Shown piece after piece: positions 19,986 through 28,992 of a stretch of DNA of 64,000 bases; positions within the stretch are counted from its first letter, which is position 1, and each line of letters begins with the position of its first letter. Source of the stretch: Rathayibacter sp. Leaf185. GTDB taxonomy: Bacteria > Actinomycetota > Actinomycetes > Actinomycetales > Microbacteriaceae. Where the stretch lies: the NCBI RefSeq assembly GCF_001423885.1, contig NZ_LMPP01000002.1, forward strand, positions 256,575 through 320,574, written 5' to 3'. The notes under the pieces were generated by a model that was not told the origin of the DNA, did no database searches, and saw only the letters and a program-made list of their open reading frames with translations. Both the position numbers and the translations under genes were made by a program.

Positions 19986-21254
19986 TCAGAGGGGGCTTCG
20001 CGCGGCCTCTCGCAGTGTGCCGAGGCCGGATCGGAACGAGTCCTCGAACCGTCCGAGTTCGAAGTGCGGGATGCCATTCGTTCGAGCGATATCACGCCAT
20101 CGCTCGAGTGCGTCTGCAACTCGAGTGAGCTCGACCCGAGCGTCGGCGATCGATAGCCTGCAGTCGGCTGCGAGCACCAGCAGCCCGTCGTTCTCCTGGG
20201 CGGACACCTCCGCGCCGCCGATCGTCGTCTGCCGGGCGGTCGCCTCGGGGTTCGGGTTGATGTCGAACGCTGGGCTTAATCGCCAACCTCCTCGTGCGCG
20301 GAGGAAGCCATGATTCCGCAGATGGTCGTCGGTGTTGTTGAGGCCGACGCTAAGAGCCGCGCGACGGAACAGCTCGTGCGCATCGTCGGTCGCGCTGGCG
20401 CTCACTTCGGGGAGCTGCTCGGCGATATCGGCGTAGTCGGCGGTCTCTCCGTCGTGCCGCTCGAGCATGGTCATGGCGCTCGTGTACCCGATGCGGACGG
20501 TCGGCCGCGATCCGCTCCGGTCGAATCGATCGAGCAGCAGGACATGGCGGCCGTCGATGCGGGAGAGCCTGCGCGAGGGAACGCGGACGCCCGATGCGGC
20601 GGCGAGGTCGAGGGCCGTCGCCTCCCAGGCCATGAGGTCCCATTCGTCGGAGTGGTGCGGGAACTTTACGATGAGCGGATGCCCGTCCTCGTCCAGAACG
20701 GACGCCTTCGGCCTGGCGCCGCCCAGAGACCCTGTGCCCGCGGCGAGCAGGATCTTCACGGCCTCGAGATCTCCATCGACGGGATCGCTGACGGCCGAGT
20801 CGGCCGCGCGGAGGAGCATCGGCAGGCTGATCAACCGCGGGACCTCGTGGTCGGGGTCGAGGAACGGGCCACGGGGATCGGCGCGGAACCGCAGTGCGCC
20901 CTGGCGGGTGACGTCGCTGACCCCGACGAGGAAGTCGACATCGTCGAGAGTCCGGGCACGGCGGGTCTGCTCGCGGGCACGACCGCGTTCCTGCTTCGCG
21001 ATGAGGTTCCGACCCCACCGGTCCGGTGCGGAGTCGGCGAACGCTCCGGGCAGGCCGGAGGTCTGCTGTGATCCCGAGACGAGCCGTAGGGCTGGATCGA
21101 TCGCGTAGGCGTCGGGGTCGCCCAGGTAGTCGGCGTCGTACTGGAACGTCGTCGAGGTGAGGGTTCCACGGGGTCGGTGGAAGTGGGCCCGGCCGACGAG
21201 CGCTGTTCGGCCGTTCAGCTCGACGTGGACGTCGAGTGCGTCGTGGCCGCTCAT
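19986..21254 (-). CDS. hipA: HipA family kinase (toxin of a type II toxin-antitoxin pair)
   Basis: A 422-residue HipA-type Ser/Thr kinase; E. coli HipA stops translation by phosphorylating glutamyl-tRNA synthetase. Visible elements: N-terminal HipA barrel (about 1-110), SLGGARPKASVLDED (Gly-rich loop, near 175), LIVKF (ATP-contacting Lys), RHVLLLDRFDR, the catalytic loop GLNNTDDHLRNHGF and the metal-binding SPAFDINPNP. All key residues appear present, so it is probably active. The ATG overlaps the antitoxin stop by 4 bp (ATGA), as in a coupled TA operon. It lies next to tRNA-Ser, but no integrase or attachment repeat was seen. Confidence 0.92.
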   Translation of the reverse strand: MSGHDALDVHVELNGRTALVGRAHFHRPRGTLTSTTFQYDADYLGDPDAYAIDPALRLVSGSQQTSGLPGAFADSAPDRWGRNLIAKQERGRAREQTRRARTLDDVDFLVGVSDVTRQGALRFRADPRGPFLDPDHEVPRLISLPMLLRAADSAVSDPVDGDLEAVKILLAAGTGSLGGARPKASVLDEDGHPLIVKFPHHSDEWDLMAWEATALDLAAASGVRVPSRRLSRIDGRHVLLLDRFDRSGSRPTVRIGYTSAMTMLERHDGETADYADIAEQLPEVSASATDDAHELFRRAALSVGLNNTDDHLRNHGFLRARGGWRLSPAFDINPNPEATARQTTIGGAEVSAQENDGLLVLAADCRLSIADARVELTRVADALERWRDIARTNGIPHFELGRFEDSFRSGLGTLREAARSPL

Positions 21255-21547
21255 CGCACGCGCTTGCGGAGCAGGAGATCGGCGCGTGCCCGGCCGAGGT
21301 CGGTGCTGAGCGGGTCGAGCGCCTCCGTCAGGGTGCCGAGAACGCCGAGCGCACGGGCGACGCGGAGCACGGCGGAGAAGCTGACCGTCGGGTCGCCGTG
21401 CTCGAGCTTGCGGAGGGTGTCCCGGGTGATGTCGGCCCGATCGGCGACCTGTTCGGCGGTGAGACCGAGGATCCTCCGCCAGCCGGCGAAGTCGTCGCCG
21501 ATGTCGCGCGCCGACCGGCGGATCACGGACGGCAGTTCACTGGCCAT
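21251..21547 (-). CDS. hipB: HipB-like XRE antitoxin
   Basis: A 98-residue DNA-binding protein with one XRE helix-turn-helix (residues about 20-70; GLTAEQVADRADITRDTLRKLE). Upstream and translationally coupled to hipA, the usual order of hip operons, so it should bind HipA and repress the operon. The ATG has GAGGAG 5-10 nt upstream. The C-terminus is basic (RARADLLLRKRVR). Confidence 0.9.
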   Translation of the reverse strand: MASELPSVIRRSARDIGDDFAGWRRILGLTAEQVADRADITRDTLRKLEHGDPTVSFSAVLRVARALGVLGTLTEALDPLSTDLGRARADLLLRKRVR

Positions 21548-21573
21548 CTCGGCTCCTCTCGGCTATGACGACC

Positions 21574-21579
21574 AAAGTA
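21574..21579 (-). promoter_or_regulatory. Possible -10 element of hipBA
   Basis: TACTTT on the minus strand, 26 bp before the hipB ATG. Only 36 bp separate hipB from the FUSC gene upstream, so a -35 would fall in that gene. Tentative. Confidence 0.3.
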
Positions 21580-21583
21580 GCCC

Positions 21584-22678
21584 TTATCGAGCCTTGTGGC
21601 GACTCTGCCCGCCATTATTCGGCCACCAGGGCAGCGAGTTCGCTGGTCGCCGGGTGGACGCCGCGTGCGCGAGCAGCGTCGCGGCGACTCCGACGGCGAC
21701 GCCGATCGCGGTCTCGAGGGCGCGGTCGCGGAGGAGGACGAGCTCGTCGGTGCTGTGCGCCAGCTCGACCATGAGGATGGCGAGCGGAGTCACGAAGGCG
21801 AGGGTCAGCCCGTAGTTGCGGCCGACGACGAGCTCGGCGGTCATCTGGAGGAGCACCACGACGACGATCGTGCCGAGCGGAGACAGCGGCAGGGCGAGGA
21901 GGGCGGCGGCGATCGCGACTCCGACGATCGTGCCGAGCATCCGGTGGCCGGCCCGGACGAGGCGCGCGGTCGCGTCGACTCCCGAGACCGCGGCGACGGC
22001 CGACACCATCGCCCAGTAGGGGTGGCCGAGGCCCGTCGCGGTGGGGACGGCGCCGGCGATCAGCACGACCGCGCCGAAGCGGAGCATCGCGGCGCGGGTC
22101 GCCGGCCGGGCCGCCACCGCGCGGAACGACGTGCGCCACGGGGTCGGTGCCAGGCGACGGGCGCGGGGCGACGCGACGCCGCTGACTCCGACGAGCAGCG
22201 CGAAGGCGGCGGCGCCGGCGGCCAGGGCGAACGCCTCCGGGATCCGCGACGGCGCGACGGGGACGGAGGCGCACGCGGTGACGGCGAAGACGGGGAAGAG
22301 CGGGCCGGGTGGGTGCCAGTGCAGGGCATCGCTGAGGTAGGCGCCTCCGGCCGCGACGATCGTGACCACCGGGATGATCAGCCACTCGCGCTGCGGAGAG
22401 AGGGCGACGGCGGTGCCGATCGTCACCATCGCGACGAGGTAGGCCGCTGCCGAGAGCTGCATCGCGAGCCGCGGGCGGTGGGTGTGCTGACGGCCGTACA
22501 GGGCGGTGAAGGAGCCGAAGGTCGCATACAGGGCGAGGTCGGTGCGGCCGATCGCCCAGAGCAGGAGGAGCGGGATAGCGATGGAGACACCGGCACGGAG
22601 GGCGACGCGGTGGGCGCCGGCGTGCGGGCCGAAGGCGATCAGCTCACGGGGGTGGGGCAGGGCGGTGGAGACGGGCAT
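21584..22678 (-). CDS. FUSC family transporter (aromatic-acid exporter type)
   Basis: A 364-residue inner-membrane protein with about ten hydrophobic helices in two blocks, the second block (about 195-330) being the FUSC repeat (YWAMVSAVAAVSGVDATARLVRAGHRMLGTIVG). FUSC proteins such as AaeB export hydroxylated aromatic acids or other organic acids. It is divergent from a MarR gene whose operator-like palindrome lies between the two starts, so MarR control is likely. A second FUSC-type gene lies just beyond marR. Confidence 0.85.
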   Translation of the reverse strand: MPVSTALPHPRELIAFGPHAGAHRVALRAGVSIAIPLLLLWAIGRTDLALYATFGSFTALYGRQHTHRPRLAMQLSAAAYLVAMVTIGTAVALSPQREWLIIPVVTIVAAGGAYLSDALHWHPPGPLFPVFAVTACASVPVAPSRIPEAFALAAGAAAFALLVGVSGVASPRARRLAPTPWRTSFRAVAARPATRAAMLRFGAVVLIAGAVPTATGLGHPYWAMVSAVAAVSGVDATARLVRAGHRMLGTIVGVAIAAALLALPLSPLGTIVVVVLLQMTAELVVGRNYGLTLAFVTPLAILMVELAHSTDELVLLRDRALETAIGVAVGVAATLLAHAASTRRPANSLPWWPNNGGQSRHKAR

Positions 22679-22723
22679 CGAGATCCTCGGGTCGTGGGAT
22701 CCGAGCGGCGGCGGTCGGCAGGA

Positions 22724-22741
22724 TGCTTCACGCGTGAAGCA
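22724..22741. promoter_or_regulatory. 18-bp palindrome, candidate MarR operator
   Basis: TGCTTCACGCGTGAAGCA is a perfect 18-bp inverted repeat in the 77-bp divergent region between the FUSC and MarR genes. It ends 2 bp before the marR -10 element and therefore covers the spacer and -35 region. MarR dimers bind palindromes of this size. Confidence 0.7.
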
Positions 22742-22743
22742 CT

Positions 22744-22749
22744 TATACT
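22744..22749 (+). promoter_or_regulatory. -10 element of the leaderless marR gene
   Basis: TATACT, 6 nt before the GTG start at 22756. Confidence 0.7.
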
Positions 22750-22755
22750 TTACCC

Positions 22756-23262
22756 GTGAATGATCAGAAGCGCGACGCCGTCGACGACATCCGGGCGGGA
22801 TGGGCGGTCCTGCGCCCCGAGCTCGACACGAGCCCGGTCGACGTCGTCGGGCGACTGATGCGCGCCTCCGCCCTGATCGTCAGGGCGACGGAGGAGCGGC
22901 TCGCCGCGTTCGGGCTCACGCGCGGTGAGTTCGACGTGCTGACGACGCTCCGCAGGGCGGGAGAACCGCAGTCGCCGACCGTCCTCCGCACGATCGGGCT
23001 CGCCTCCGCCCCCGCGATCACCAAGCGCGTGCACGCGCTCGAGAAGCGCGGGCTGGTCGCGCGGTCGGCGAATCCGGCCGACGGACGCGGGGCGCTGATC
23101 GCGCTGACCCCGGCGGGCGCCTCCCTCATCGATCTCGCGTTCCCGGAGGTTCTGGCGGTAGAGCGCACGCTGCTCGCCGCGGTCGAGCCGGGCGCTCACG
23201 AGGAGGCGGCGCGCTCCCTCCGCGCCGTGCTCGCGAGCGTGGAGGCGGCCTCGACGCCGTGA
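22756..23262 (+). CDS. MarR family transcriptional regulator
   Basis: A 168-residue winged-helix repressor. The core (about 30-145) contains the recognition region SAPAITKRVHALEKRGLVARS and the wing with ANPADGRGALIALTPAG, the standard MarR pattern. The GTG start is confirmed by the TATACT hexamer 6 nt upstream. It is flanked by two FUSC exporters, one divergent and one 22 bp downstream, and an 18-bp palindrome overlies its promoter; it likely represses itself and both exporters and releases them on binding a phenolic acid or similar ligand (inference). Confidence 0.93.
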   Translation: MNDQKRDAVDDIRAGWAVLRPELDTSPVDVVGRLMRASALIVRATEERLAAFGLTRGEFDVLTTLRRAGEPQSPTVLRTIGLASAPAITKRVHALEKRGLVARSANPADGRGALIALTPAGASLIDLAFPEVLAVERTLLAAVEPGAHEEAARSLRAVLASVEAASTP

Positions 23263-23272
23263 CGGCCGCGGC

Positions 23273-23278
23273 TACCGT
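23273..23278 (+). promoter_or_regulatory. -10 element of the second FUSC gene
   Basis: TACCGT, 6 nt before the ATG at 23285; gives the gene its own leaderless start in addition to read-through from marR. Confidence 0.5.
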
Positions 23279-23284
23279 GGACTC

Positions 23285-24325
23285 ATGCGCCTGACCTCGA
23301 GCTTCACCGTGGCCACGCGACCGCCGCTCCTGCAGCTGGTGAAGACGGCGGCCGCCACGGTGGTGACCTGGATCGTCGCGGGACTGATCTTCCCCGAGAC
23401 GCTGCCGGTGTTCGGCGCGATCGCGGCCCTCCTGGTCGTGGCGCCGAGCGTGAACCAGTCGTTCTCGAAGGCGATCGAGCGCAGCGTCGGCGTGATCGTG
23501 GGCGTCGTCGTCGGCTCGCTGATCGGCACGCTCTTCGGGGCCGACAGCACGATCGTGCTCCTCGCGATCGTGGCTGCGATCGCGGTGGGCTGGGCGATCC
23601 GGCTGACTCCCGCCTCCGCAGTGCAGATCCCGATCAGCGCGATGCTCGTGCTCTCGGTGGGCTCGGTCACGCCGAACTACGCGTTCGACCGCATCATCGA
23701 GACGCTGATCGGGGCGGTCATCGGAGTCGTGATCAACGGAGCGATCGTGCCGCCGGTCACGCTCGCGCCGGCCGAGCGGGCGGTGGGCGATCTGACCACG
23801 CAGGTCGCGGCGGCCCTCGACGATCTGGCCGACGCTCTGCAGGCGCCGGTCGCACGGGCCCGTCTCGACGAGCTGCTGATCAACGCGCGGCTGCTGCAGA
23901 CCATGCAGCAGAAGGCGGAGGAGGCGATCGCGACCGGCGAGGAGTCGCTGCGGCTGAACCCGCGCCGCTCGGCCCATCGCGACCGGCTCGTGGCCCTCGA
24001 CGAGGTCACGCCCCGCCTCGCCCGCATCGTGACGCGGGTGCGCGGGATGACCCGCACGGTGCACGACCTGTACGACGTGGACCTGGTGGGCGAGCCGACG
24101 ATCGCGGACATCGCGGTGCAGCTGCACCGGGCGGCGCACGATCTGAGACTGCTCGTGCAGTCGTCGGTCGCGGTGCCCGAGCCGGAGCCGATCACGGACG
24201 AGCTTCCCGCGCTCACCGCACCGCTGGTGATCGCGACCCCCCACCCTGAGCACTGGATCCTGATGGGGGCGCTCGCCGAGGACCTGCGGCGCATCCGCGA
24301 GGAGATCGTGGGCGAGGAGTCCTGA
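23285..24325 (+). CDS. FUSC/DUF939-like aromatic acid exporter family protein
   Basis: A 346-residue membrane protein. Residues about 15-155 form five or six helices of the FUSC type (FGAIAALLVVAPSVNQSFSKAIERSVGVIVGVVVG), followed by a soluble helical domain (about 165-346) rich in Glu, Arg and Leu. It lies 22 bp behind marR and is probably a half-size exporter of small organic acids. The C-terminal stop lies inside a hairpin shared with the convergent hydrolase gene. Confidence 0.85.
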   Translation: MRLTSSFTVATRPPLLQLVKTAAATVVTWIVAGLIFPETLPVFGAIAALLVVAPSVNQSFSKAIERSVGVIVGVVVGSLIGTLFGADSTIVLLAIVAAIAVGWAIRLTPASAVQIPISAMLVLSVGSVTPNYAFDRIIETLIGAVIGVVINGAIVPPVTLAPAERAVGDLTTQVAAALDDLADALQAPVARARLDELLINARLLQTMQQKAEEAIATGEESLRLNPRRSAHRDRLVALDEVTPRLARIVTRVRGMTRTVHDLYDVDLVGEPTIADIAVQLHRAAHDLRLLVQSSVAVPEPEPITDELPALTAPLVIATPHPEHWILMGALAEDLRRIREEIVGEES

Positions 24326-24336
24326 CGGGTCAGGAC
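24319..24336. terminator. Hairpin containing both convergent stop codons
   Basis: GTCCTGAC (24319-24326) pairs with GTCAGGAC (24329-24336). The stop codons of the FUSC gene and of the convergent hydrolase gene both lie in the arms, so the same hairpin could act as a terminator in both directions. The loop is very short and there is no T tract. Confidence 0.4.
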
Positions 24337-25415
24337 GTCTCTGCGTCGTCGTGCAGCGCGGCGGGGTCGGTGGCCTCGGCGTGCTGCGTCTTGCCCTCGG
24401 CGATCAGCGAGTCGTCGTCGAGGAGGACGCCGGCGAGCTCGGTCACGCGCCCGCGGACCGCGCCGAGCGGATCGGCGATGGGAGCGTCCTCCTGCGATCG
24501 GTCGATCTCGTCGTCGGGGAAGCGCTGCAGCTCGGCCTCGCTCCGGTCGGGCTGGGGGGCGCGGGCGTGCTCCACGCAGAGGCGTGCGACCTCTTCGGCG
24601 TGCCCGTGCATCACGGAGTGGGCGGCGTCGGGGATCTCCCACGAGCGGGCGTGCGGGATGGCCTCGGCGATCTCCTCGACCCACTCCCGCGGCACGAGCC
24701 GGTCGTGCTCGCCCCGGATGACGAGGGTCGAGGCGCGGATCCGCGGAACCGTCTGCTCGATCGGGTAGCGCATCATCTCGGGCAGCACCCGCGAGAACCA
24801 GCGCGGGCCGCAGAGGAGGTAGGCGGCCGCCGCGAGGATCGCGAGCTTCGGCGGCTCGCGGACGCTCGACTGCGCGAAGCGGAGCGCGGCGATCGGAAGC
24901 CGGCGCTCGTGGCGGTTCATGACCGGCCCCAGCAGCACGATCGTGGTGAGCTCGGGCCGGCGCGCCGCGAGCTCGGCGACGACCTGGGTGCCCATCGAGT
25001 GCCCGAGCACGACGGGGTCGACCAGCCCGAGCTCGTCGATGACCGCGCCGACGAGCTCGGCGTAGTCGGCGATGCTCATCCGCTCGGCATGCGGCGGATG
25101 CGGCACCCCGCCGAAGCCCGGCAGGTCGAGGGCGTGCACCGGACCGAACTCGTTGAGCGCGGGGGCGAGGCGCTCGAAGTAGGTGGCAGCGACTCCGATC
25201 CCGGGTACGAGCACGAAGGTGCGCTCACCTCTGCGACCGACGGTGCTCACGCGCGCCCAGACGCGGCCGTGGTGCACCCGCTGCACCGAGACGTCGGTGA
25301 GCGTGAGGCGTCGTCTCGGATCGCGCCGCCGCGAGCGCGTGGTCGCGAAGACGTCGCGCGCTCCGTTGCGCAGGCTCGCGGCGAGGGTGCGGAGGGGTCG
25401 GCCTGGTCGGGGCAT
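24330..25415 (-). CDS. Alpha/beta hydrolase
   Basis: A 361-residue alpha/beta hydrolase of unknown substrate. The nucleophile elbow is LGHSMGTQ (Ser near 134), the oxyanion segment is VLVPGIGVAATYF, and VIRGEHDRLVPREW plus IPDAAHSVMHG give the Asp and His. About 45 basic N-terminal residues precede the fold and an acidic, Gln/Glu-rich tail of about 70 residues follows it. GGAGG lies 7-11 nt before the ATG. It stands between the FUSC and MOSC genes. Confidence 0.88.
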   Translation of the reverse strand: MPRPGRPLRTLAASLRNGARDVFATTRSRRRDPRRRLTLTDVSVQRVHHGRVWARVSTVGRRGERTFVLVPGIGVAATYFERLAPALNEFGPVHALDLPGFGGVPHPPHAERMSIADYAELVGAVIDELGLVDPVVLGHSMGTQVVAELAARRPELTTIVLLGPVMNRHERRLPIAALRFAQSSVREPPKLAILAAAAYLLCGPRWFSRVLPEMMRYPIEQTVPRIRASTLVIRGEHDRLVPREWVEEIAEAIPHARSWEIPDAAHSVMHGHAEEVARLCVEHARAPQPDRSEAELQRFPDDEIDRSQEDAPIADPLGAVRGRVTELAGVLLDDDSLIAEGKTQHAEATDPAALHDDAETS

Positions 25416-25480
25416 GGGCGCCTCCTCTGATCTCGGCGGGGGATTCGGTCGGGAGCGAGCCTAGAGCCGCGTCGACGCGC

Positions 25481-26008
25481 TCAGATCAGCATCTCCTCCG
25501 AACGGTGGAGAACGAGGCGGGCCGGGCCGAGGTGGAGGACGCCGTTGGTGAGGGGCGTGCTGCGGATCCCGCCGCGCCTCCGCATCGCCTTGTGCGCCCC
25601 GGGCGCGAGCGAAACGTTCATCCAGGCGCAGGGGTTGGCGGGCCGGCCGCCCTGGAACTCGATCCGCTCGCCGGCCTGCTCGAGGGCGAACGTGCGGCCC
25701 GCGAGGGCGTCGATGTCGGCGCCTCGGACGACGATGTTGCGGCGGGTGTCGGCCGGATCGAAGGGAGGCGCGCCCAGCTCGGCGGCGACGTGCTCGAGCG
25801 ACTCGATCGCGAAGAGGGTGACGGCGGCGGTCCGGTGCGCCCGCTGCGCGAAGTAGCGGTCGCCGACGATGCCCAGGCCTGCGCGGATCTCGATCCGCTC
25901 GGGCTGCTCGTTGCCCTCGGAGGGGATCGGGCCGTCGGCGGGGCGGCCCTCGAAGCGGTGCAGGGGAGAGACGACGAAGCGCACGAGCTCGATCGCGGCG
26001 GCCTCCAT
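25481..26008 (-). CDS. MOSC domain-containing protein
   Basis: A 175-residue single MOSC domain. Visible family elements are LGIVGDRYF, DTRRNIVVRG and the strictly conserved Cys in GRPANPCAWMN, which in MOSC proteins holds sulfur or the molybdenum cofactor. Stand-alone bacterial MOSC proteins (YiiM, YuaD) handle N-hydroxylated compounds or sulfur transfer. The ATG at 26008 is preferred over a GTG at 26017 because TAGCGT is placed 7 nt before the ATG and overlaps that GTG. Confidence 0.88.
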   Translation of the reverse strand: MEAAAIELVRFVVSPLHRFEGRPADGPIPSEGNEQPERIEIRAGLGIVGDRYFAQRAHRTAAVTLFAIESLEHVAAELGAPPFDPADTRRNIVVRGADIDALAGRTFALEQAGERIEFQGGRPANPCAWMNVSLAPGAHKAMRRRGGIRSTPLTNGVLHLGPARLVLHRSEEMLI

Positions 26009-26015
26009 GGGTGCC

Positions 26016-26021
26016 ACGCTA
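26016..26021 (-). promoter_or_regulatory. -10 element of the leaderless MOSC gene
   Basis: TAGCGT on the minus strand, 7 nt before the ATG at 26008. Confidence 0.5.
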
Positions 26022-26065
26022 CGCGGCCGCCCCGTCCGGTGTCGGCGGGGGATCCAGATCTCGCC

Positions 26066-26110
26066 GAGGGAGCCGGTTCTCGCGGTGTCCCGGCGAGAAC
26101 TGGTTCCCTC
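26066..26110 (+). other. Long hairpin (18-bp stem, 9-nt loop) between the MOSC gene and tRNA-Arg
   Basis: The arm 26066-26083 pairs with 26093-26110 along all 18 positions when read as + strand RNA, with two G-U pairs; in the minus-strand RNA the same positions are mismatches. It lies 42 bp upstream of the tRNA-Arg -10 hexamer. It has no T tract. Its role is unknown. Confidence 0.55.
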
Positions 26111-26127
26111 ACCGGGGCCGCTGCCGA

Positions 26128-26157
26128 TTCGCGGAGGGGACGTCCGCCATGTATAGT
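26128..26157 (+). promoter_or_regulatory. tRNA-Arg promoter
   Basis: TATAGT (26152-26157) is a strong -10; the best -35 is TTCGCG (26128-26133) with an 18-bp spacer. The mature tRNA begins 42 bp downstream, leaving a 5' leader to be trimmed. Confidence 0.6.
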
Positions 26158-26198
26158 CGTACCTCGTTGCGTGCGCCCCTCGGGCCGCGCGATGGACT

Positions 26199-26271
26199 GC
26201 GCCCGTAGCTCAACGGATAGAGCATCTGACTACGGATCAGAAGGTTGGGGGTTCGAATCCCTCCGGGCGCA
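26199..26271 (+). tRNA. tRNA-Arg(ACG)
   Basis: A 73-nt tRNA without encoded CCA. The acceptor GCGCCCG (26199-26205) pairs with CGGGCGC (26264-26270), discriminator A. The anticodon stem TCTGA/TCAGA holds loop CTACGGA with anticodon ACG (read as ICG, decoding CGN). T arm contains GTTCGAATC. Confidence 0.97.
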
Positions 26272-26345
26272 CTCGGAATCCAGGCCCTCACCGGCCTCGG
26301 AGCCACCGAGTACTGGTTGAGACAGTGCCACTCGCGAGAGTGCTG

Positions 26346-26371
26346 AACGGCCCGCTTCGGCGGGCCGTTCT
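26346..26371 (+). terminator. Terminator after tRNA-Arg
   Basis: AACGGCCCGC pairs perfectly with GCGGGCCGTT across a TTCG tetraloop (26356-26359), followed by CTTCGTT. It lies 75 bp after the tRNA; the 180 bp from here to the aldo/keto reductase stop hold no recognisable gene. Confidence 0.85.
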
Positions 26372-26551
26372 TCGTTAATGGCTCCGCGAGCGGACGTTTC
26401 GCGCCACGCGAGGAACTACCGATCCCGCATGCTGCGACGCGGACGTCCCTGTCGAGGCGGTCGAGCCCGCCCGGTACCCTTCCGGTCCCGAGTGCAGCGA
26501 TCTTCACGGGTGCTCCTCTCGCGTCGAGGGGGGAGGGGAGTGCGGCGCCGG

Positions 26552-27637
<1,086 letters not shown>

Positions 27638-28039
27638 TCAGCGGCCTTCGTACTCGTCGTCGGTGATGTGCTCTGCCCAGGTGGTGGTGGTCGCGGGGTC
27701 GTCGGCGTTCTCGAGGATCGCGAGGTGCTCCATGAACACGCCGGGCGCGGAGGCGTGCCAGTGCTCCTCCCGGGGCGGGGTGTAGAGCGTCTGACCGGCG
27801 TGCACCTCGACGATGCTGCCGTCCCGGGTGCCGAAGCGTCCGATTCCGGCGGTGACGTGGAGGTACTGGCCGCGGGCGTGCGAGTGCCAGGCGGTGCGCG
27901 CGCCGGGCGCGAAGCGGACGCGGCCGACGACGGTGCGCTGGTCGGCGTCGTGGGGAGCGACGATCGGGTCGAGCCAGACGTGTCCGGCGAACTGCTCGGG
28001 CGGGTTCTCGACGGTCGGTGTGCGGGGTTCGATGTTCAC
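27638..28039 (-). CDS. Cupin domain protein (quercetin dioxygenase-like)
   Basis: A 133-residue single cupin. Motif 1 is TAWHSHARGQYLHV (two His and a downstream position for metal), motif 2 TPPREEHWHASAP. The GTG at 28039 was chosen because GGAGGA lies 6-7 nt upstream, whereas the longer ATG start at 28081 has no ribosome site. Such small cupins often sit with carboxymuconolactone decarboxylase-like proteins and dehydrogenases, as here, and may bind a metal to isomerise or decarboxylate small carbonyl compounds. Confidence 0.85.
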   Translation of the reverse strand: MNIEPRTPTVENPPEQFAGHVWLDPIVAPHDADQRTVVGRVRFAPGARTAWHSHARGQYLHVTAGIGRFGTRDGSIVEVHAGQTLYTPPREEHWHASAPGVFMEHLAILENADDPATTTTWAEHITDDEYEGR

Positions 28040-28094
28040 GGTGTTCCTCCGGTTCGGGGCGGCTGTCTCGACGGTCGGCATTGCCGACGCAAGG

Positions 28095-28979
28095 TCAGGA
28101 GTCGGCGCGGGTCGCCCCGGCGACGTCCTGCAGGTGGGTGGCGGCCCAGGTGCCGAGAAGGCGCAGCTGGTCCTCCGCAGCGCTGCCGGGGGTGGCGGCG
28201 TAGATCATCAGCGACAGACCGGGATCGGCGAGCAGCTCGGTTCCGACCAGCTCGAGGGTGATGGACCCGACCACGGGGTGGTTCGCGATCTTCGCGACGG
28301 CGTCGTGGCGGCGCACGTTCGCGTTCGCCCAGCGGTCGCGGAACGGCTCGCTCCGAGTGGAGAGCTCGCCGATGACCTCGGTGATGCGCTTGTCGAAGGG
28401 ATCCCGGCCTGCTTCGCGGCGGAGGACCGCGACGGTCGCGTCGACGGCGGCGATCCAGTCGGGATAGAAGGTCTGCGCGGCCGGATCGAAGACGTTGAAG
28501 GTGGCCAGGTTCGGTCTCGCCAGTCGCTTGGTGTAGATCGGCGAGTAGAAGGCACGGCCGAGGTCGTTGGCGGCGAGGATGTCCATGGCGCCGTTGCGGA
28601 CGAAGGCAGGCGCTCCGGTGATGGCCGCGAGAGCGGCGAGGATCCCGGGACGCACTCCCTGAAACGAGGGCCGCCGTGTCCTGACTCGCGCCGTGGCCTG
28701 AGCTCCCCGGGCGAGGTTGCCGAGGTACTCGCGTTCCGCGTCATCGAGCCTCAGCACGTTCGAGAGAGCATCGAGGACCTGCTCGGACACGCCGGAGATC
28801 TGCCCGCGTTCGAGGCGCGAGTAGTACTCGGTCGAGACGCCGGCGAGCATGGCCACCTCTTCTCGACGCAGTCCCTGAACGCGGCGGCGTCCACCGAAGT
28901 CCGGCAGGCCGACGTCCTCGGGACGCAGACGCGCCCGCCGGGAGGTGAGGAACCCGCGGACCTCGTTGCTGTTGTCCAT
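28095..28979 (-). CDS. XRE-type HTH regulator with MmyB-like ligand-binding domain
   Basis: A 294-residue regulator. Residues about 5-85 hold the helix-turn-helix (RREEVAMLAGVSTEYYSRLE), and 100-290 the MmyB-like ligand-binding domain (ILAANDLGRAFYSPIY, LVGTELLADPGLSLMIY). Regulators of this family usually control neighbouring oxidoreductases and may sense fatty acids or aldehydes. The ATG at 28979 has TAGCGT 7 nt upstream; a GTG at 28988 would overlap that hexamer. It is divergent from the CMD-ADH pair and co-directional with the cupin and AKR genes. Confidence 0.9.
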   Translation of the reverse strand: MDNSNEVRGFLTSRRARLRPEDVGLPDFGGRRRVQGLRREEVAMLAGVSTEYYSRLERGQISGVSEQVLDALSNVLRLDDAEREYLGNLARGAQATARVRTRRPSFQGVRPGILAALAAITGAPAFVRNGAMDILAANDLGRAFYSPIYTKRLARPNLATFNVFDPAAQTFYPDWIAAVDATVAVLRREAGRDPFDKRITEVIGELSTRSEPFRDRWANANVRRHDAVAKIANHPVVGSITLELVGTELLADPGLSLMIYAATPGSAAEDQLRLLGTWAATHLQDVAGATRADS

Positions 28980-28986
28980 GACGTCC

Positions 28987-28992
28987 ACGCTA
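28987..28992 (-). promoter_or_regulatory. -10 element of the leaderless HTH regulator gene
   Basis: TAGCGT on the minus strand, 7 nt before the ATG at 28979. The rest of the 197-bp divergent region has GTACGTAC (29023-29030 area) and a CCCTCC/GGAGGG hairpin that may be regulator sites. Confidence 0.45.

Noticed and set aside
19807-21600. Integrated element at tRNA-Ser
   Set aside because: No integrase or recombinase gene and no second copy of the tRNA 3' end was found nearby; only hipBA lies there.
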